Source: Diphasiastrum complanatum
Lineage: Eukaryota; Streptophyta; Lycopodiopsida; Lycopodiales; Lycopodiaceae
Assembly (NCBI GenBank): GCA_029204225.1
Contig: CM055094.1
Location: 12,869,314 to 12,933,313, forward strand
Length of the DNA: 64,000 bases
Direction: 5' to 3'
Position 1 is the first letter of the stretch. Every line of letters begins with the position of its first letter. The position numbers and the translations under genes are program-made. The notes beneath the pieces are model-generated. The model was given only the letters and a program-made list of their open reading frames with translations, made no database searches and had not been told where the DNA came from. Of this stretch, positions 57,109 to 64,000 are shown in pieces.

Positions 57109-58854
57109 ATTGATTTCCTGTCATGCAAAATTTGCTTAAATTAGTCGAGATCCAATCATAAACTAATAAGTGAAACGTTCAAAACCTTCATAACTGGCTG
57201 ATATTATTCAGCAAGGTCTTTTACTCATTGTGCAAACTTTTGCAAAATCAATATTAAATCGAATCAAACAACAACAGCTTTTTATGACCAAACACTAAAT
57301 TTTACGAAAAACTGGGATTTTCGAAATCTGTTCAAAATGGACCAACTGTGAAAATCAATTAAAAAAATCGATTTTGCAAAAACACAGACACTGTCACAAA
57401 TTGAAATCATTTCGAAAGATCCTGCATGGAACTAACTCGACATGCACAGTCTTTTCTAAAAAAATGAAAGTTTTTTTGTAAATGGCCTATTTGCTAGGAA
57501 ATCTGTTTTTTGATCTAGAATTGCCAAAAATAGTTACATGCAAGAATTCTACTGATCAAAATCATTGGTTAATGCATTTAAGCATGCATACAGGTCTATC
57601 CATACATTTTCATCATCAGGAAAGCACTACACTGATTTACAACATGCATGCATCAGAACAATTCCGATTTTTTGCAAATTTTAGTTCAAAAATTGCCAAA
57701 CTTTAGACGACCATAACTTTCTCTACAGGACACCAAGTTGGTCGTTGTAAAGCACAATACAGAGGAAGAGTGGGTCTACAAGGCACTTGCAACATCGCCC
57801 TGCACCCTTGGCTTCACACGTGCGAGCAATAGATGCATAAAAAATAGGTAGGATTGGAGAGAGGAATCATCAATAATCACATCCCTGCCCAATAAGCCTT
57901 GGATCAGAGGTTAAAAGCACTCTAATAATGTTCTTTAGAGAGGCATAGAAGCTTCTAACAGGTCCAACAAGCAATCATAAACTCAGATCATGCAAAGAAT
58001 GCATTTTTGGCCTCCTTCAACAAGCAAAACTTCAATATGTTGGTGTCTAATGCACATCTATCCAAATTGGATGCATGATCACTCAAAACAGAGGCAATCC
58101 AACATATCTTTAAGCTTGTAGCAAGAACCAACAGGTTCAGACACCCAATTGACAGGTATTCATGCTCAAAAATCATCAAAAATACACTATTTTTGAGTGT
58201 TTTGAGCCCCCTAATGGTGTCTAATCCCCACCAAACCTCATGAAAGCTTAGGGACAGCTTCAATACATATTTGAAAACGTTCATACCACTTATTGGCTGA
58301 GAATTTTGAGATCTACCCCAAAATTAGTCCAAAAATCATCAAAAAGCCTTGTTTTTTGACCAATTTTGACCAAAATTTGTGGGAAAAATCCACAAATTCG
58401 TGCAATCAGATCCAAATCCCTATACTTCCCTTGCATGCAAGCACTAAAAGTTTTGATTCAAGTCAAACATGGTTTCTATACCCCATTTTGTGGCCCAAAA
58501 ACCCAAATTTTTGGTCCAAAATCACTATCTAATCAACCTTTTGACTTTTCAAACATCATGCAATCATTAAATTCTATAATTAATGACTATAAAATAGTAA
58601 GAACAAAAATGTACTACACAAGATCCTATAACCAATTTCTTGCAAAAACCATCAATTCTAGGTGAAAATTTCACTAAATTCATCAAAAATTCTATGATTT
58701 TCATCAAAATTCATGGAGCAAATCCACAATTATGATCTTTAGGAAAGTACACCAAGGATCTGAGAATCCACCTACTTGAAATTGAATTAGCTACACCAAA
58801 AGAACTGCAAAATCCAAGATCCTCAAGTTCCACCTCCTGGTAGATGTGATCCAA
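57109..58854 (-). other. Chromovirus leader
   Basis: About 1.75 kb between PBS and gag, non-coding, with many AAAATTTT/CAAAAATC words. It is related in part to the plus-strand leader-like DNA at 46.2-49.8 kb. Confidence 0.6.
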
Positions 58855-58866
58855 GCTCTGATACCA
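58855..58866 (-). promoter_or_regulatory. Chromovirus primer-binding site
   Basis: Reads TGGTATCAGAGC on the minus strand, one base after the LTR end (TTCTTACA). Complementary to initiator tRNA-Met, usual for plant chromoviruses. Confidence 0.92.
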
Positions 58867-58867
58867 C

Positions 58868-59859
<992 letters not shown>

Positions 59860-59861
59860 TA

Positions 59862-59881
59862 ATAGCCCGCGCCCCCCCCCC
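59862..59881 (-). promoter_or_regulatory. Chromovirus polypurine tract
   Basis: On the minus strand GGGGGGGGGGCGCGGGC precedes TATTA and the LTR start TGTACC, about 15 bases after the end of pol. Confidence 0.65.
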
Positions 59882-59895
59882 ATAAAAACTTCCTT

Positions 59896-61502
59896 CTATG
59901 GGAAGAAACCAGGGAATCTAAGTCTTAAATCATCCTCCTTCTCCCAGGTGTCCTCATCATCTGACCTACCTCTCCAACGGATCAGATGTTCAAAGATCAA
60001 ACAATTTTTCAGCTGATGTCGTCGAGTATCCATGATCATTTCTGGTTGCGACACAATTTGACGTACCTCGACGGTACTTAATGTCGAATTTGAACTCTTG
60101 ATTGAGTTCCAACGGGCCTTACAACCCCTAAGGTTTGCGGCATCACAGATATACTTAAGAGACTCATGATTTGTCATAACCACGAATTTAGATCTGTACA
60201 AATAATGTCTTTAAATCTTTAACACATGGATGACAGCAAAAAGTTCCTTCTCATAAGTAGAATATCTACTTTGAGCTGGGTCCAATTTCTTGCTCTCGAA
60301 AGCCACAGGTCTACCATCCTGGTAAAGGACTACACCTACCGCATAGTCATTAGCATCCGTTTCCACCAGGAAAGATCCACTAGGGTCCATAGGGGCTGTA
60401 GACACTAACATCTTCAAAGCTTCAAAGCTTTGATTAAGTTCATCAGTCCAAACAACAGGAGGACTGATTTTCGAATGCCTTCTGGCCTTCGTCTTATTAC
60501 CCTTTTTAGTTTTCCATTTGGCTTTCTTCACTCTCTTAAGAAGATTCGTTAGAGGCAATGCAACTAAGGCATAGTCTTTAATGAATTTATGGAAAAACCA
60601 TGTGAAGCCCAAAACAGATTTTACTTCCCTAATGGTTTTCAGGATGGGCCAATCACGAACTTTTTGGACCTTATCGTAATCGATCTCAAGACCTCGATCG
60701 AAAACGATATGTCCTAAATACTTGAGTCTTGTTTGAAAGAACTCACATTTAGACTCCTTAGCATAAAGTTTTGTCTGCCTTAGATTATCTAAGACTGTAC
60801 GCAAATGTGCTTCGTGCTCCTCAAGAGGCTTACTGTAAATCAGTATGTCATCTTAAAATACCACAAAAAACTTCCCCAGATATGGACGAAGAATATCGTT
60901 CATCATCTGTTGGAAGGTTGCCAGGGCATTAGATAGACCAAAGGATAATACTAAAAATTTGTAATGGCCATACCTAGTACGAAAACCAGTTTTGGAAACA
61001 TCCCCCTCGTGTATTGTAATTTGATGACCTAAGGTCCAATTTGGTGAAATACTTAGCACCATTCAATCTGTCCATTAAGTCGTCCATCTGAGATAAGGGA
61101 TAACGGTTCTTAATTGTCATTTTATTAAGCTTTTTGTAATCGACACAAAGACGAATATCGTCGTCTTTTTTGGCAATTAACAAAACTGGGCTCCCCAAGG
61201 GGATTTACTAGGCCGAATATGGCCTTTACGTAATAACTCCTTAAGTGGACTAGCAACTTCATGTTCTTCCTTCGGGCTCATCCTGTAGGGAAAAAGCCAT
61301 ATATAGGATAACTGTCGGGAAGGAGATCTATGTGATGGTCTACACCCCGTGAGGGGGGAAGACCCTCAAGGAATATATCGCTATACTTCTCCCTAAGTCT
61401 CTTAAAGATTTTGCCTTCAGATGAAGATTCTAAATTATCATCAGTAAAAGACAATGCTTTAGGGAAAGACGATACATCAACATTGACATTATGAGTACTA
61501 AA
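59896..61502 (-). pseudogene. pol: Chromovirus reverse transcriptase, RNase H and chromodomain; integrase deleted
   Basis: RT begins near 61,400 ([20 protein letters not shown]), continues [20 protein letters not shown] and [20 protein letters not shown], then the catalytic motif is F-stop-D-D (60847-60858). Next come TKLYAKESKCEFFQTRLKYL and RNase H: FLVETDANDYAVGVVLYQDG and YSTYEKELFAVIHVLK. The last frame (60201-59896) starts in RNase H (VVMTNHESLKYICDAANL) and passes without a stop into a chromodomain, HLIRWRGRSDDEDTWEKEDD. The whole integrase is missing, fused in frame. The right end is cut by copia B at 61503. Confidence 0.88.
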
Positions 61503-61755
61503 AGTTAAAATAGCAATGATCAACTTATACAATGCTTTCTTAATTTGATGGCACCACGTGTGCTTAGTTCTAGAATTATCGGGCCGTCTTTATTTTACGA
61601 GCCCTTTGAGTGATTTTAAGCAACTTTATCTTTGTACTTGCTGATAAGTTGTATATACAGTTTGAGGTGAGCTATTCTGTTGTCTTGTCTTGTTGACTTG
61701 ATGTTGTGTCGTGGTGATTGACCCGGTCGGGTGTTTAAACTGTGTTTTCTTAACT
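61503..61755 (+). repeat. copia B 5' LTR (253 bp)
   Basis: AGTTAAAATAGCAATG to TTTTCTTAACT, homologous to 15152-15399. A TATATAC box is at 61652-61658. The border with the chromovirus pol is abrupt. Confidence 0.78.
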
Positions 61756-61767
61756 TGGTATCAGAGC
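61756..61767 (+). promoter_or_regulatory. copia B primer-binding site
   Basis: TGGTATCAGAGC, directly after the LTR without spacer; identical to that of copia A. Confidence 0.93.
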
Positions 61768-63011
61768 CCTTGGTGGCTTGAATCACCGGACAAGAGCAGA
61801 GAGCTGCGAATTCACGACGGTTTATTGGCTAGGAAGCACAAAACCGAGTCTGTGGAGATTCGTGGAATAGCTCAAAACTGTAAGAAGATTCAGAGGCAGG
61901 GGATTGTCAGCTGAATCAGAGGGCTGGCAAAGATTGAAGCTGGAAAATCTTCTGAAGGGTTGCTTAGCGTTTGTGATTGGTTTGAATCCAATCGAACACT
62001 ATTTGAAGAGCGGTTTGGAGCTAAATATTGCCTGTTGTAGGGCGACCTCAGAGGGATAGGTAGCTGCTCAGATACATTCTCAAGAAGATTAGATAAAGCC
62101 CAAATTTATCTTCTTCTTTGACAGTTGGGATTTCAAGAAGAGAAAAATCATTTCTCTCTGAATATAAATCAATTTTTTGAGCCGTAAAGTGTTAAAGGTG
62201 GGCGCCCTAGCAGTGCGACCCTGCCTGTAAGAAGCCGTGGACAGCCGTGGAGCGTTGGAGGAGATAGAGTGATTAGTAGGGTCTGCCATAGCTGGAGAAA
62301 GCTTCAGAAGAAGGAGAAGAGAGAGGGCTCGCGGATCAGCTGCACGGCCAGTCCAAATAGGCCTGTAGCTGTTGCAGGTGTATTGTGTATGGAGGGAGCA
62401 TTATTCGATGCACAGAATCATGGACATTTGTTGATTGACCTCCACACTAGTTTGATGGTTCGGATCAGGCAACTAAGGACTAATGCGAGCCATTCGATGT
62501 AGAAGAGTCATTAGATGGCTAGTTAAAAGGCTTGAAGGGGTCTGAAGTGCAAAGTGCATTGCAAATTCATTAAAAATTCTCAAACTGAAATAATTGTTGG
62601 GCCCCAAGTTTTTGAAGGGTGAAGTTTCTTCACACTGAAGAAACAGTTCAAAAACCCAAATTGCCCTTATTTTCACCTCCTTTAGCCTATTTTGGCCAAA
62701 CGAAAGGCGCCAACAAACGAAGGGCACCCTGACTGTACCTACAAGTTCGGTACACCAAAATAGAGTGATTGCCGCGGAGAAAGTGTTCGGAGTGCGCTAG
62801 AAGTGATTTCACCATTCCACTGGGCAGGTAGTTGGGAGTTCGTGATGAGAAGCATTTCGAAAAGCGACGCCAGTTTGGCTTTCAATTTGGCGAAAGAGCG
62901 GCGGGTGGCCTAGTAAGTCAAAAATTGCAGGTCATTATTTTTTATTTCAGACATCATGGTTGGCTTCGGCATACACTTTATAGCCTACAGGTGGAGTTTC
63001 AAACAGTTTGG
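61768..63011 (+). other. copia B 5' leader
   Basis: Non-coding, homologous to the copia A leader but with many substitutions and small indels, so the copies are not recent sisters. Confidence 0.6.
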
Positions 63012-63834
63012 AGATGACAAACATCAATGAGGCAATTTGGGTGATGCAAGCAAACTTGATGGGGCTTCTAACTACATCATCTAGAAATTCAAAAAGAAGA
63101 GCATTTTGATGGAGAAAGAGTTATGGGAGATCGTGGCAGGTATTGAAGTCCGTCCAAATACCACTCCAGGTGACATGAGGGCCTTTGATAAAAAGGCGCA
63201 GAGAGCATTGTCCTTGATCAATCTTTCAGTGAAAGACCACGTGATCACTCATATAAGTCCACGATGGCTAGGGGAGCTTGGGAAGCTCTTAGAATGCAAT
63301 TTCAAACTTGCAATCCAGCTTGGGCCATGTTCTTGAAGTCGAGATTGAACGCAGTAAGGATGGAAGAAAGTGAATCGGTGGGATCTTTCTTCACCAGGAT
63401 AAAGGAGCTGAGAGATCAACTTGTGGCAATTGGAGAACCAATTAGGAATGTTGAATTGGTACATACCACAATGAGCGGTGTCTCGGAAGGGCTACAAATG
63501 TTTGTGAGTGGCATTGCTTCGAGGGAGAGGTTGCCTACTTTTGAAGACTTCCACGAAATCATGTTGTAGGAAGAGCAGCGTCGCGAAGTGGTGAAGTCAA
63601 GGCAAACCCCACATGAGGATCAAGCCTTGCTTGCTAAAAGGGAAAAAGAAGAAGAAAGACAAATCTTACCATTGCCACAAACCGGGTCATTGGGCATGCG
63701 AGTGTTACAAGAAGAAAGCGGACATAAAGGCGGGAAAAATGACTCAACAAGGCAACATTTCCGAAGATGCTGGAGAAGACGACGAGACAAGTGTCTTCTC
63801 ATTGGCATTGGCATCCCAGATTGATGATGGTGCC
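63012..63834 (+). pseudogene. gag: copia B gag
   Basis: EMTNINEA corresponds to the copia A start. One frame change near 63,020 and a stop (TAG) near 63,082 follow, then MEKELWEIVAGIEVRPNTTP, the frame changes near 63,260, and LKSRLNAVRMEESESVGSFF is open to 63,569. About 75 bases present in copia A before the zinc knuckle are missing. The knuckle reads SYHCHKPGHWACEC, so its first Cys is lost. Confidence 0.85.
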
Positions 63835-64000
63835 AGATGGTTCATAGATTCAGGTGCCACAAGGCATATGACCGGGAAACGTGATTGGTTTGAGAAATTC
63901 TCACCAATCCATGATGGGTATAAGGTCACTCAAGCCAATGGGGAGGAATGCCAAATACAGGGTGTGGGCAATGTACCTGTGCAGTTTCCCGATGGTAAAA
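63835..64000 (+). pseudogene. pol: copia B protease (cut by window end)
   Basis: WFIDSGATRHMTGKRDWFEK with the DSGA codons at 63847-63858, then CQIQGVGNVPVQFPDGK to the last base. Open to the window end. Confidence 0.88.

Larger units (their letters stand above)
61503..64000 (+). mobile_element. Ty1/copia retrotransposon 'copia B' (5' part, continues past the window)
   Basis: Same family as copia A in opposite orientation: LTR, PBS, leader, gag and protease start correspond base for base over most of their length. It inserted into the chromovirus pol. The 3' part lies outside the window. Confidence 0.92.

Overview
The window is a repeat-dominated stretch of nuclear DNA from a land plant. No complete ordinary host gene is visible. 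The evidence for a plant is the mix of mobile elements: plant-type Ty1/copia elements, non-chromodomain Ty3/gypsy elements with a GPY-type integrase end, a Ty3 chromovirus with a C-terminal chromodomain, a plant CACTA (Transposase_21 / DUF4218 / DUF4216) transposase, an L1-type LINE remnant and tRNA-derived SINE-like units. The species cannot be named from the sequence; a large, repeat-rich genome is likely.

Layout. 1-2.7 kb: unassigned DNA and a minus-strand hypothetical coding region built from a duplicated ~150-residue domain. 2.8-10.2 kb: a decayed Ty3/gypsy element on the plus strand ('G1'). 10.2-15.4 kb: a Ty1/copia element on the minus strand ('copia A') with unusual AGTTAA...TTAACT LTR ends, inserted into the end of an older plus-strand copia. 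16.4-19.4 kb: a decayed minus-strand copia ('copia C'). 19.4-24.4 kb: mostly unassigned, with two SINE-like units and an L1 endonuclease remnant. 24.4-24.8 kb: an array of GTCGGAATCCGAC-type palindromes.

24,952-39,751: a full-length 14.8-kb Ty3/gypsy element ('G2') with near-identical ~1.1-kb LTRs, a perfect 5-bp target duplication (GATAG), PBS and PPT. Its gag-pol is broken many times. Downstream of pol it carries an additional ORF of about 1,046 codons with only one frameshift and one in-frame TGA, preceded by a PPT-like site and flanked by minisatellites that share a CTCRACCGGAGC core. This is the most interesting object in the window.

39.8-41.0 kb: compound GA/GT microsatellites. 41.3-44.9 kb: a CACTA transposase pseudogene (minus), followed by the first exon of a divergent second gene. 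46.0-54.6 kb: unassigned or retroelement-leader DNA bounded by a near-identical 74-bp inverted repeat; the right side holds a second palindrome array and inverted 3' exons of the same second gene, suggesting a second CACTA copy facing the first. 55.9-61.5 kb: minus-strand chromovirus pieces sharing a single LTR (gag/protease on one side, reverse transcriptase to chromodomain on the other, integrase deleted). 61.5-64.0 kb: the 5' part of 'copia B', same family as copia A but in opposite orientation, inserted into the chromovirus pol and running off the window.

The elements form a nested record of insertions: copia A into an old copia, G2 beside the palindrome array, copia B into a chromovirus. 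Nearly every coding region is broken; copia A integrase and reverse transcriptase and the extra G2 ORF are the best preserved.
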